A DNA stretch of 46,971 nt from Pseudomonadota bacterium (lineage in GTDB: Bacteria; Pseudomonadota; Alphaproteobacteria; Rhodospirillales; Rhodospirillaceae): positions 1 to 46,971 of the forward strand of contig JAIUPE010000016.1 in assembly GCA_020160875.1 (NCBI GenBank), given 5' to 3'. Positions 26,617-34,154 of the stretch are shown piece after piece (within the stretch, counting starts at the first letter, position 1; every line of letters starts with the position of its first letter). The position numbers were made by a program, and so were the translations under genes. A model generated the notes under the pieces. It saw only the letters and a list, made by a program, of their open reading frames with translations. It was not told the DNA's origin and ran no database searches.

Positions 26617-28769
26617 GCTTCGGCCTCTTCAGCCGCGGCCATCTGCTTGAAGTCGTCCAGCAGGTCATCGGGCAGCGCCTTGTCCTGCAGGCCGGGGATG
26701 CCTTGGTTCTCCCACCAGTCGCCTGCCTCGACGTAGTGCTGTCGCATGTAGCCGGCCAGCTCCTGCAGATCCGCCGGCATGGTTTCGTCGGGGTCGGGTG
26801 CCGGCAGCGGCATGCGGACTTTCCAGAGGTTGCCGCCCTCGGTCAGCGCGAAGCACTGCCCCTTGGGCAGCGCCACCACATGCGCCGGCTCGATCAGCGG
26901 CACGCTGTTGCTGCTGATGCGGTCCTGGGTGTTGGACGTGAAGGCGGTATTGCCGTGCGGGTCGGAGCTGTCGGTGGCGCCGCTCATCAGTGCCGTGGCG
27001 TACACCTCGACCTTGGGCAGTTGTCGCGTCAGCAGCTCGGCGGTGGCGGTCTCGCGCACGCGCAGCATGAACAGGTTGTTGAAGTTGCCGACCACCTGGC
27101 CGGCCTTGGCACGGTTGCCGATGCGCGCCTCGATGTCGCTCAAGGTCTGCGTGTAGGCCGTCACCTGCACGCCGGCACCGCCGCCCTTGTTGACCATCGG
27201 GATGAACTCGTCGCCCATGAGTTCATTGAATTCGTCGGCGTGGACGTTGATCGGAATCTTGGCGCCCACCGCGGCGCCGGGCAGCCCGTCGTCGATGCCG
27301 AACTTGTAGATGTGGCCGGCAACCGAGACCAGATCGCTGAACATCGAGTTGCCCACCGCCGCCGCGACTTCGGCGTCGGACAGCGCATCCAACCCCACGT
27401 AGACCACCGCACGTTTGCGGATGACCTGCATCCAGTCGAAGATCGGCCGCGGGTCGGACAGGTCGGAATAGTTCGGTGCGAGCAGTTGCGCGATCTTGCC
27501 GGTAGTGAGCTTCTCCAGCAGCGGCAGCAGCGAAGCAACGATCTTGTCGAAGTACGTCCGGTCGTAGCGCACGGCGCTGCGCAGGCCGTCGAGCACCGGA
27601 TCATAGACGCGCACCTGGGAGAGGTACTGTTCGAGGGCCACCACGCGCTTCTCGCGCCCGATCATGTTGCGCGGGATGTTCTTGTCGTTCAGCTTCGCTT
27701 CGAGCTGGACGATGATCTCCCAGGCCTTCGGCTCGTTCTTGGCGAAGTAGTGCTGGGCGTACTCGATGAACAGCGCGTCGATGTTGATGACGTGGCGCTG
27801 GATCAGCAGGTAGTCCGGCCGCTGCCCCAGCTCGACCAGGGCGCGCGCGATGATGTTGACGAAGCGCCAGGCGAATTCGCGGAACGCTGCGCTGTTGCCT
27901 TCGCCCGAGAGCTGTCCGGCGATGCGCGTGGCCACCTCGGAGATCCGCCCGAACCTGCCGACGGCGTTGTAGCGCGCCGAGATGTCTGGCCAGCCCAGAT
28001 GGAAGACGTAGAACTCGCCTTCGCGCCCGGCGCGCTTGGCCTCGACGTACATGCGCTTCAACAGGTCCGCATCGCCCTTGGGGTCGAAGACGATCACCAC
28101 CTCGTGCTCGCCGCGGACCTTGCGGCGGATGTCCTGGGTGATGAACAGCTCGGCCAGCCGCGTCTTGCCCACGCGCGTGGTGCCCAGCACCAGGCTGTGG
28201 CCGACGCGCTCGCCCAGCGGCAGGGTGACGTCGACCTCGGCCGGTTCGATGCCATGCAGGCGCGGCATTCCGCCGAGCGGCGGCAGCGGCCGCGCCGGGT
28301 TGAGCGGGCTGTCCCAGGCCAGCGCGCGCGCCAGCGTCGAGACGGGAAACGGCGCGAACTCAAGCCGCTCCTCCAGCCGCCGGGCGGCCCGGTAGATCGC
28401 CGTCGGCTCGACGTAGCGGCGGAACTCCGGCCGGTAGGTCTGCATCAGCCGGTGCGTGTGCCGCTGCTCCCAGCGAAAGCCCCGGCCGACGAACAGCCGT
28501 TGCTGACTCACCGGCACGTCGCGACTGGTCATCACGTAGCGCGGCAGGCGGCGGATGTTGCGGCGATAGCGCAGGATCGCCCAGGCATCGCGCAGGCGAA
28601 TCGCGCCGAAGGTCAGGAAGGCCAGCGCCGAGCCCAGGCCGAGCAGCGGGTTCAGCGCGAGCGACCACGGTGCCACCAGGCACAGAATCGCGGCGCCGGT
28701 GCAGACCGCCACGGTGTAAAGCTCCACCGCTGGCCGCAGCAGCACCTCGACCGCATGCGGTTGGGCCAT
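26613..28769 (-). CDS. traD: TIGR03743 conjugative coupling protein, SXT TraD family
   Basis: This 718-residue VirD4-type ATPase has two N-terminal membrane helices (about 15-60), Walker A GTTRVGKT 196-203, a Walker B region with INVHADEFNELMG, and a family-typical C-terminus. It links the relaxase-DNA complex to the secretion channel and pumps DNA across the inner membrane. No strong ribosome site is seen, only AGGTG upstream of the ATG. It follows TIGR03765 by 8 bases, so one message covers both. Confidence 0.95.
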   Translation of the reverse strand: MAQPHAVEVLLRPAVELYTVAVCTGAAILCLVAPWSLALNPLLGLGSALAFLTFGAIRLRDAWAILRYRRNIRRLPRYVMTSRDVPVSQQRLFVGRGFRWEQRHTHRLMQTYRPEFRRYVEPTAIYRAARRLEERLEFAPFPVSTLARALAWDSPLNPARPLPPLGGMPRLHGIEPAEVDVTLPLGERVGHSLVLGTTRVGKTRLAELFITQDIRRKVRGEHEVVIVFDPKGDADLLKRMYVEAKRAGREGEFYVFHLGWPDISARYNAVGRFGRISEVATRIAGQLSGEGNSAAFREFAWRFVNIIARALVELGQRPDYLLIQRHVINIDALFIEYAQHYFAKNEPKAWEIIVQLEAKLNDKNIPRNMIGREKRVVALEQYLSQVRVYDPVLDGLRSAVRYDRTYFDKIVASLLPLLEKLTTGKIAQLLAPNYSDLSDPRPIFDWMQVIRKRAVVYVGLDALSDAEVAAAVGNSMFSDLVSVAGHIYKFGIDDGLPGAAVGAKIPINVHADEFNELMGDEFIPMVNKGGGAGVQVTAYTQTLSDIEARIGNRAKAGQVVGNFNNLFMLRVRETATAELLTRQLPKVEVYATALMSGATDSSDPHGNTAFTSNTQDRISSNSVPLIEPAHVVALPKGQCFALTEGGNLWKVRMPLPAPDPDETMPADLQELAGYMRQHYVEAGDWWENQGIPGLQDKALPDDLLDDFKQMAAAEEAEA

Positions 28770-28777
28770 TTGCGCAC

Positions 28778-29311
28778 CTACTGCTCGACGCCGGTGGACG
28801 TGATGAGCACCGGGTAGTGGCGCAGACCCAGGCGCTGGGCCAGGTCGTCGCCGGAGGCCGGCGAGAGGGTCAGGCCGGGAGCCAGCCTGCGCAGCGCCGT
28901 CAGCGCGGCCATCGACTCCACGTTGACCACCAGGCCCACGGCCTGCAGCTCTCGCAGCGTCGCCTGCCGCTGCCGCAGCCAGGCGCGCGACCGCTCGTCG
29001 TCGCCGATCAGGAACAGCGCCGTCAGGCCCGGCGCCCGGATGACCCGGCGCTGCACGTCGCCCGGCGACAGTTGCGTCGAGCGCACCGGCAGCATGGCGG
29101 CTTCGGCGTCGGCCGCGTTGCCCACGCGCGGGGCTGGCATCGGGGCCGGCGGCGTGGCCTGGTCCGGCTGAGGATTCAGCGACTGGTAGTACGGCAGCGC
29201 GGAGTCGCCGCCGCGGTCTTCGACGACGATCAACGGCGCGGAGACGGTCTGGGCGAAGACGGTGGTCGTGGGCAGCAGCCCGATGGCGGCGATGAGAACG
29301 ATGTGGTTCAT
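28778..29311 (-). CDS. TIGR03765 ICE protein, exported
   Basis: This 177-residue protein has a signal peptide (MNHIVLIAAIGLLP to VFA) and the conserved VVEDRGGDSALPYYQSLN and C-terminal RLGLRHYPVLIT segments of the PFL_4695/TIGR03765 family. It is a periplasmic protein of unknown role encoded between the transglycosylase and TraD. Its start overlaps the transglycosylase stop (ATGA). Confidence 0.9.
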   Translation of the reverse strand: MNHIVLIAAIGLLPTTTVFAQTVSAPLIVVEDRGGDSALPYYQSLNPQPDQATPPAPMPAPRVGNAADAEAAMLPVRSTQLSPGDVQRRVIRAPGLTALFLIGDDERSRAWLRQRQATLRELQAVGLVVNVESMAALTALRRLAPGLTLSPASGDDLAQRLGLRHYPVLITSTGVEQ

Positions 29312-29928
29312 GGCGTGGTGGCCTGGAGGGTGGGAACGGGAACGCCGGGGTCGAGCACGCGGGTCAGGTGCCGATGCACACTGCGCCGGTAGCGCGCCGC
29401 GGGTGCTCCGCCGGCGGGCCGGTGATAGCGGCCGATGGCAAGCAGCCAGTCCTCGCCCGGCGTGTGCTGTTCGCGCAGGATTTCCGCAGCGATGGCGAGG
29501 TTGCGGTACGGGTCCAGCAGCTCGCAGGGCTGCGTGTAGCGATGCGTGTGGTAGCCGAGATTGACCTGGCCGAGGCCGGCGTCGATGCGATTGGCCGGCG
29601 TGTGGGCGAGGGCACGGTGCAGCCCCGCGCAGGCCTCGGCGCGGGTGGCATAGCGCTGTGGCAAGCCGGCGACGTTGAGCGTCCACGGCCAGGGGATCAG
29701 GCGCCCGCGCAGCATGGCGCCGCTCTCCTGCAAGGCCACCGCGTACAGCACCGCCGCCGGCACGTCTGCACGGTGCGCCGCCAGTTGATAGGCCGGCGGC
29801 GGCACTTCCCGCGCCAGGGCGGCCAACGCCCAGCCGCCGGTGGTGAGCAGCAGCATGGCGCTGGCGCAACGGATGGCGATGCGGGACGGCCGACGCTCCC
29901 GGCCCGGAGCACCTATTGCCGCTGCCAT
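29308..29928 (-). CDS. Lytic transglycosylase of the conjugation apparatus
   Basis: This 206-residue SLT-type transglycosylase has a hydrophobic export signal (about residues 20-40), catalytic glutamate E68 in AVALQESG, the IDAGLGQVNLGYH motif, and DPYRNLAIAAEIL. It cuts peptidoglycan locally so that the mating channel can pass, like VirB1. The ATG at 29928 has GAGGTG upstream and overlaps the TIGR03759 gene by 16 bases. Confidence 0.9.
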   Translation of the reverse strand: MAAAIGAPGRERRPSRIAIRCASAMLLLTTGGWALAALAREVPPPAYQLAAHRADVPAAVLYAVALQESGAMLRGRLIPWPWTLNVAGLPQRYATRAEACAGLHRALAHTPANRIDAGLGQVNLGYHTHRYTQPCELLDPYRNLAIAAEILREQHTPGEDWLLAIGRYHRPAGGAPAARYRRSVHRHLTRVLDPGVPVPTLQATTP

Positions 29929-30632
29929 TGGCCGTTCACCTCGCGCACCACGGCCGGCAGATCGCCGGGCAGGCCGAGCGACAGCCAGCGTCCCGCATCG
30001 TGGTTGAGCGTGATGGTGCGGGCGCGCACCCTGGCCGGGTCGATGCCCGCCTGGGTGGCCCACTGCCGGATGCGCGCGTCGTCCTGACGGCTGCCGACCA
30101 TGTAGAGATCGAAGGCCGTACCGGCCGCCTGCAACTGGTGCACGCGCTGCGCGCACGGTGCGCAGTCGGCCTTGACGAAGACCGCCAGGCGCCCGGAGCC
30201 GGTGTTGCCGGCACCCTGCGCCTTGGCGCCGGGCAGGCTCACGCGCGGCTGGCCGGGAAACAGGCGCTGCCACGCCGCGTCGTAGGCGCGCTGGTAGGCC
30301 AGCGTCTTGCCGACGCGCCGGGCCTCGGCCTGCACCTGCAACTCTGCGTAACGCCTGCGCTCCTCCTCGCTACGTGCCTCGATGCCCAGCGCCGTGAGCG
30401 GATCGAGCTGGGGCGAATAGACCCCGAGCGGCCCCTGCATCAGTTGCCGGTAACGCGCCCACTCTTCGGGGTGAAGCCCCCACTCCCGCGCCTGCCTCTC
30501 GTCGAGCGCGGCATCAGTGCCCGGCTGCACCTGGGCGGGCACCATGCGCGAGTTCGTCACCGGGGCCGGCTGGGCGGATGCGCCGAAAGCGGCGAACAGA
30601 ACGACGGCAGCGAGCAACGGCCGCAGGTTCAT
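29913..30632 (-). CDS. TIGR03759 ICE protein with thioredoxin-like C-terminus
   Basis: This 239-residue exported protein has a signal peptide (to FGASAQ), the family region REWGLHPEEWARYRQLMQGP, and a C-terminal thioredoxin-like domain with C-AP-C in VFVKADCAPCAQRV. The CxxC suggests a second periplasmic redox protein in this conjugation system beside the DsbA-like one. The ATG at 30632 follows GGAGG at six bases. The frame stays open further upstream through a repeat element, which is not part of the gene. Confidence 0.9.
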   Translation of the reverse strand: MNLRPLLAAVVLFAAFGASAQPAPVTNSRMVPAQVQPGTDAALDERQAREWGLHPEEWARYRQLMQGPLGVYSPQLDPLTALGIEARSEEERRRYAELQVQAEARRVGKTLAYQRAYDAAWQRLFPGQPRVSLPGAKAQGAGNTGSGRLAVFVKADCAPCAQRVHQLQAAGTAFDLYMVGSRQDDARIRQWATQAGIDPARVRARTITLNHDAGRWLSLGLPGDLPAVVREVNGQWQRQ

Positions 30633-30661
30633 GGTCAGCCTCCGCCGAGCCGCCTCAAGGA

Positions 30662-30706
30662 GGCTGAAGCCCCCTCGGGGGGCAGCGAACGAAGTGAGCG
30701 TGGGGG
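30662..30706. repeat. GC-rich interspersed repeat of Burkholderiales type
   Basis: The sequence combines CCCCCTCGGGGG with GCGAACGAAGTGAGCG and a GGGGG tail. Elements of this composition are, from memory, common between genes in Comamonadaceae and Alcaligenaceae. It sits in the only sizeable gap of this operon. It can fold as a hairpin, but has no T-run to make it a strong terminator. Confidence 0.5.
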
Positions 30707-30718
30707 TCACGGCACCTC

Positions 30719-31366
30719 CTACGGCACCGCAACGCGCTGCGTCTGACCGTTCACCTGGAACACGCCCGCCTGCGCCTCGATGGACTGCAGTTGCCAGCCG
30801 CCCTCGGCGTCGCCCTCGCGCAGCAGCCGGGCGCCCGCGAGCGAGGCCGCGGCGGTGGAGGTGATCGACAGAAAGCGCTCGCCTCCCCGCAGCTCCACGC
30901 CGAGCACCCGGAACGGCGGCTCCGGCACCTTGGGCTTCGTCGCAACCGGAGTGCGCGGGCGAGCGGCGGATGCCACCTGCCGGGTTTTCTTCAGGCGGGT
31001 TTCGATTCCGTTCACGCGCGTCTGCAGCGTCTGCAGGTCGATGGCCAGGGCCCTCGCCTCGTCGGCCTCTTCGAGGCGCGTCATCCGTTCGTCCAGCGCC
31101 TGCCGCGCATTGGCGAATTCGGCCTGGCTGATCGGCGCCGGCCGGCGCTTGCCCGCATCGGCCTGTTGTTCGAGATCGGCCACGCGCAGGCCCAGCGCAT
31201 TGACCTGCGCATCCTGTGCGCTGCTCTGGGTCTGTTCGGCGAGCCGCGACAGGCCGACGCTGTTGATGAGTGCCACGGCACTGATGAGCAGCAGCCAGAA
31301 GGCCGCGGCGATCTTGAGCCAGCGCGTGCGGGAATTGCGCTCGGATGGCGCTTGGGGAAAGGTCAT
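30719..31366 (-). CDS. ICE membrane protein with coiled coil, unknown function
   Basis: This 215-residue protein has one membrane helix near the N-terminus (about 18-38, AAAFWLLLISAVALINSVGL), a coiled coil (about 45-130), a Pro/Lys-rich linker, and a small C-terminal beta-rich domain (PPFRVLGVELRGGERFLSI to the end). The topology suggests an inner-membrane-anchored periplasmic protein. It is coupled to the PilL-N gene by ATGA (31363-31366). I recognise it only as a usual member of this operon in related ICEs. Confidence 0.75.
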   Translation of the reverse strand: MTFPQAPSERNSRTRWLKIAAAFWLLLISAVALINSVGLSRLAEQTQSSAQDAQVNALGLRVADLEQQADAGKRRPAPISQAEFANARQALDERMTRLEEADEARALAIDLQTLQTRVNGIETRLKKTRQVASAARPRTPVATKPKVPEPPFRVLGVELRGGERFLSITSTAAASLAGARLLREGDAEGGWQLQSIEAQAGVFQVNGQTQRVAVP

Positions 31367-31935
31367 GGCTGCAGCTCCTCGGGCCGGTCGGCGGCCGGCG
31401 CGGGCGTGGCGGTGCCGGGCGGGATGGCGGAAAGGAAGGTGGGAGCACCGTGCCGGCTGAAGCAGACCTGGCGGGTCAAGTCATCGACCGACAGCTCCCA
31501 GGCGGGGCCGGCAAGGGTCAGCAAGGCATCGCGCAGCATCAGCGGACCCAGGCGCAGGTGTGCGGCGGGCAGCGGCAGCGCGTAGAGCGCGGCGGCCTCG
31601 GGCGCATCGCAGAGCCGGTAGCCCGAGCGCAGGAGCACATGGCGCATGGCATCGCCCACGCTGGCATCGAGCATGGGCGGAATCGAGACCTCCACCGCCT
31701 GCTGCAAGAGATCACGCTGCGCAGGTTCCGGCACCAGCTCGACCAGGGTGTAGCGGCCGTAGCGGGCCACGGGGATCAGCGTGGGTGCTATGGCATCGGG
31801 CGGTACCCTGACCGCCTCTTCCACGAGTGGCGGGCTCGGCGGCGCCGCGGTGGTGGCACATCCGGAGGCCAGGACGCAGACCGCCAGCAAGCCGGGCGCG
31901 ACCGGGCGGCGAAGGAAACGGTTGGACAGTCGCAT
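31363..31935 (-). CDS. pilL: PilL N-terminal-domain lipoprotein of PFGI-1-class ICEs
   Basis: This 190-residue lipoprotein has a lipobox ending at C26 (LASG-C) and the conserved VARYGRYTLVELVPEPAQRDLL followed by SVGDAMRHVLLRSGYRLC. These match the PilL-N/TIGR03748 domain named after PilL of type IVb pilus clusters. In the PFGI-1/SPI-7 family this lipoprotein begins the pil or tra region. It is the first minus-strand gene after the second cargo block. Confidence 0.82.
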   Translation of the reverse strand: MRLSNRFLRRPVAPGLLAVCVLASGCATTAAPPSPPLVEEAVRVPPDAIAPTLIPVARYGRYTLVELVPEPAQRDLLQQAVEVSIPPMLDASVGDAMRHVLLRSGYRLCDAPEAAALYALPLPAAHLRLGPLMLRDALLTLAGPAWELSVDDLTRQVCFSRHGAPTFLSAIPPGTATPAPAADRPEELQP

Positions 31936-31985
31936 GTGACGGCTCCCTGGAACGTGGAACCGTCACCATCGCCGCGGCAGGTATT

Positions 31986-32006
31986 CGCATCAGCAAACAA
32001 AGGGAA
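31986..32006 (+). repeat. 21-bp direct repeat, left copy (flanks abiE)
   Basis: This copy is identical over 21 bases to 33988-34008 (begins CGCATCAGCA, ends AAAGGGAA). In one frame both copies encode RISKQRE. The two copies bracket the AbiE pair about 2 kb apart. Confidence 0.75.
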
Positions 32007-32100
32007 CCGCGATTCAACCGACTTCCTGGAGGGCGGATGGTCAGGCGCGGCCTCCCTGGGGATTCAGGGAAGCGGCTGGCGAAGCCGGGTGAGCAATTTG

Positions 32101-32137
32101 TTCGCGTTAAATCACGAATAATGATATGTTGCGCGAA
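32101..32137 (+). promoter_or_regulatory. AT-rich control region with inverted repeat before abiEi
   Basis: TTCGCG at 32101-32106 and CGCGAA at 32132-32137 form an inverted repeat around an AT-rich core containing AATAAT. AbiEi antitoxins repress their own promoter by binding inverted repeats, so this is a likely operator overlapping the promoter. No single good -35/-10 pair could be fixed. Confidence 0.5.
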
Positions 32138-32154
32138 ACGCTTGAGGAAACTCC

Positions 32155-32970
32155 ATGGCCGCCCCCAGCCCCTTGTCTGCCGTACTCGACGCGGCCGAAC
32201 GTTCCGGCAAGCTGAACCTGCGCACAGAGGACATTCGCGCAGAGCTGCCTGGCGTCAGCCCAGCAGCACTGCACCAGGCACTGCATCGGCAGCAGCGGCG
32301 TGGCCGGCTCGTCCGCCTGTCCCGCGGCTCGGATCACTGGCTCATCGTGCCCCTGCAGCACGCCGCCTCCGGTGCCCCACCCCCGGAAGCCTGGCTGGAC
32401 CGCTACATGAGCAAGACGCTGGGTGTTCCCTATTACGTCACGCTGCTGAGTGCCGCCGAAACCTATGGAGCGTCGCCTTACGCGGTGATGGTGACGCAGG
32501 TGATGGTGCCCGAACGTCGGCGTCCCATCACGGTCGGTCGCCACGAGGTGGTGTTTCACACCCGCGCACGGATCGAAGACATGCCGACCCGCTGGCACGA
32601 GACGCCGGACGGGCGCTTCAAGGTCGGTACACCGGAACTGACTGCGCTGGAACTGGTAGAGCGCGTGGCCCTGGTCGGCGGCATGGCCCGAGTTCGAGAG
32701 GTACTGCGGGAGTTGTGGGCGTCCTGCACGCCGCAGGGGTTGATCGAGGCGCTGAATGCCCTGCAGGAAGTCCCGACCGCACAACGTCTCGGGGCCCTGC
32801 TTGCCCTGGAGGACCAGGGTGCCCTCGGGTCGCGGGTCGCCGAATGGTTGCGCGACAAGGCGCTGCGTCTCATCCCCCTGGAGCGAGGACAAGCGCCGGA
32901 TACATCGTCTGAAGTCGATACCACTTTCAAGGTGCGACTGACCTTTGATGCCAGGAGCGCCAATACATGA
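32155..32970 (+). CDS. abiEi: AbiEi-type antitoxin (type IV toxin-antitoxin)
   Basis: This 271-residue protein has an N-terminal winged-helix region (about 10-70: AVLDAAERSGKLNLRTEDIR then LSRGSDHWLIVP) and the AbiEi C-terminal domain (YYVTLLSAAETYGASPYAVM and TPELTALELVERVALVGGM). The N-terminus represses the operon and the C-terminus counters the toxin. The ATG follows GAGGAAA. The stop overlaps the AbiEii start (ATGA at 32967), the usual layout of AbiE. Confidence 0.9.
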   Translation: MAAPSPLSAVLDAAERSGKLNLRTEDIRAELPGVSPAALHQALHRQQRRGRLVRLSRGSDHWLIVPLQHAASGAPPPEAWLDRYMSKTLGVPYYVTLLSAAETYGASPYAVMVTQVMVPERRRPITVGRHEVVFHTRARIEDMPTRWHETPDGRFKVGTPELTALELVERVALVGGMARVREVLRELWASCTPQGLIEALNALQEVPTAQRLGALLALEDQGALGSRVAEWLRDKALRLIPLERGQAPDTSSEVDTTFKVRLTFDARSANT

Positions 32971-33824
32971 TCCAGCATGCCCACCTGACGGCCTGGCAGA
33001 GCCATGCGCCGTGGCCCAAGCGCAGTCAGATCGAGCAGGATCTGCGGCTATCCCGTGGTGTGGCGGCCATCTTCGCCGATCCTGTCCTGGGCGAACATTT
33101 GGCGATGCGCGGTGGCACGGTCCTACACAAGGCGCACCTGACACCGGCCGCACGCTATTCGGAAGACATCGATCTGGTGCTCGTCAAGGCGATGGATACG
33201 GAAACGCTGGATCAACATCTGCGCCGCGTGCTGACGCCGGTGCTGGGACAGCCGGCCGACTCGCTGATCGCCGACGCCTGGCTGGCGATTCGCAACGTAC
33301 TGCGGCCGTCGAAGATTCTGCGCACCGCCTATCGATTCGTGCCAGTGGGCCTGCGGCGCGAGGAAACCGTCAAGGTCGAGGTCAACCTCAACGAAAGCGC
33401 GTCGCTGTACCCGCTGGTTGGCGTCGAACTGGACACGCTGGACGAAGAAGGCGAGCGCATTCGTGCCGTCGTGCGCTCTTACGACATCAATGAAATGTTG
33501 GGCACCAAGACGCGGGCGTTGATGCAGCGCGAGCAGGGACGCGATCTCTTCGATCTTTTTCATGCCTGGCAACTCAGTGAGGCGGGTACCACCCCCTATC
33601 CGGTGGACGGCGCCATGGCGATGGAAGCCTTCGCCTGGTATCTGGACAAGGAAGGAACTCGAATGGACTGCGACGAAGCCAATGCACTGCTTGATGCCAG
33701 GCTGCGTAAGGCGGCCTTTCGTCGCGACATGGGCACGCTGTTGCGGCCGGGATTGCCCAAATTCGATGTTGATCAAGGTGCCGTAATTGTGCGGGCGGCT
33801 TATTTCAAGCACTTGAAGCCATAG
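32967..33824 (+). CDS. abiEii: AbiEii-type nucleotidyltransferase toxin
   Basis: This 285-residue protein has the DNA-polymerase-beta-like nucleotidyltransferase motifs G49-G50-T-x3-K55 and SED67-ID69, plus the downstream motif TKTRALMQREQGRDLFDLF. These are the conserved AbiEii motifs needed for toxicity, and all are present, so the toxin looks functional. AbiEii stalls growth during phage infection; related toxins add nucleotides to tRNA. The antitoxin gene is directly upstream and coupled. Confidence 0.9.
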   Translation: MIQHAHLTAWQSHAPWPKRSQIEQDLRLSRGVAAIFADPVLGEHLAMRGGTVLHKAHLTPAARYSEDIDLVLVKAMDTETLDQHLRRVLTPVLGQPADSLIADAWLAIRNVLRPSKILRTAYRFVPVGLRREETVKVEVNLNESASLYPLVGVELDTLDEEGERIRAVVRSYDINEMLGTKTRALMQREQGRDLFDLFHAWQLSEAGTTPYPVDGAMAMEAFAWYLDKEGTRMDCDEANALLDARLRKAAFRRDMGTLLRPGLPKFDVDQGAVIVRAAYFKHLKP

Positions 33825-33828
33825 TGTT

Positions 33829-34152
33829 ATGGCACGGGAGATTAGGTTCTCTACCGAGTTGCACGAAGCATTGAACGACCTTTCACGGCGACCGGAGGCC
33901 GAAATAACCGGGGACATCAGCATGCCATGGCTGCCTTGGAATGCTTGCGACGCGATGTCACTGGCAGCAAAGATACGCTCGGGCAAACGCATCAGCAAAC
34001 AAAGGGAAGCCTATGCGCCTTGGCCAACGCGCAGTCAGATCAAGCAGAACCTGCGCCCGCCCCGAGGTGTCGCCGCCGTCTTCGGCTACGAAGTACTGCG
34101 CGAGCAGACGCTTACAGTGGTTGCACCAATTTGGCCAAATGAATCGAACTGA
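33829..34152 (+). pseudogene. Short ORF with a second, truncated AbiEii-like N-terminus
   Basis: From 34009 to about 34110 the frame reads AYAPWPTRSQIKQNLRPPRG then VAAVFGYEVLREQ. This matches residues 13-44 of the neighbouring AbiEii (HAPWPKRSQIEQDLRLSRG then VAAIFADPVLGEH). The homology stops before the catalytic GGT motif, and the frame ends at 34152 just before the STAND gene. The part before 33988 is not recognisable. This is best read as the scar of a second AbiEii-like gene beside the right copy of the 21-bp repeat. Confidence 0.65.
33988..34008 (+). repeat. 21-bp direct repeat, right copy
   Basis: This copy is identical to 31986-32006. It continues directly and in frame into the AbiEii-like scar, which suggests that the repeat is itself part of an AbiEii-like coding end rather than an integrase site. 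Confidence 0.75.
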
Positions 34153-34154
34153 TT

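Noticed and set aside
26592-28817. Long open frame on the plus strand across the TraD gene
   Set aside because: It is an antisense shadow caused by high GC; the composition is Arg/His/Gln-rich without domains, while the minus strand encodes a full TraD.
31986-34008. 21-bp repeats as integrase att sites or IS target duplications
   Set aside because: No integrase or transposase lies between them, and the right copy is continuous with AbiEii-like coding sequence.
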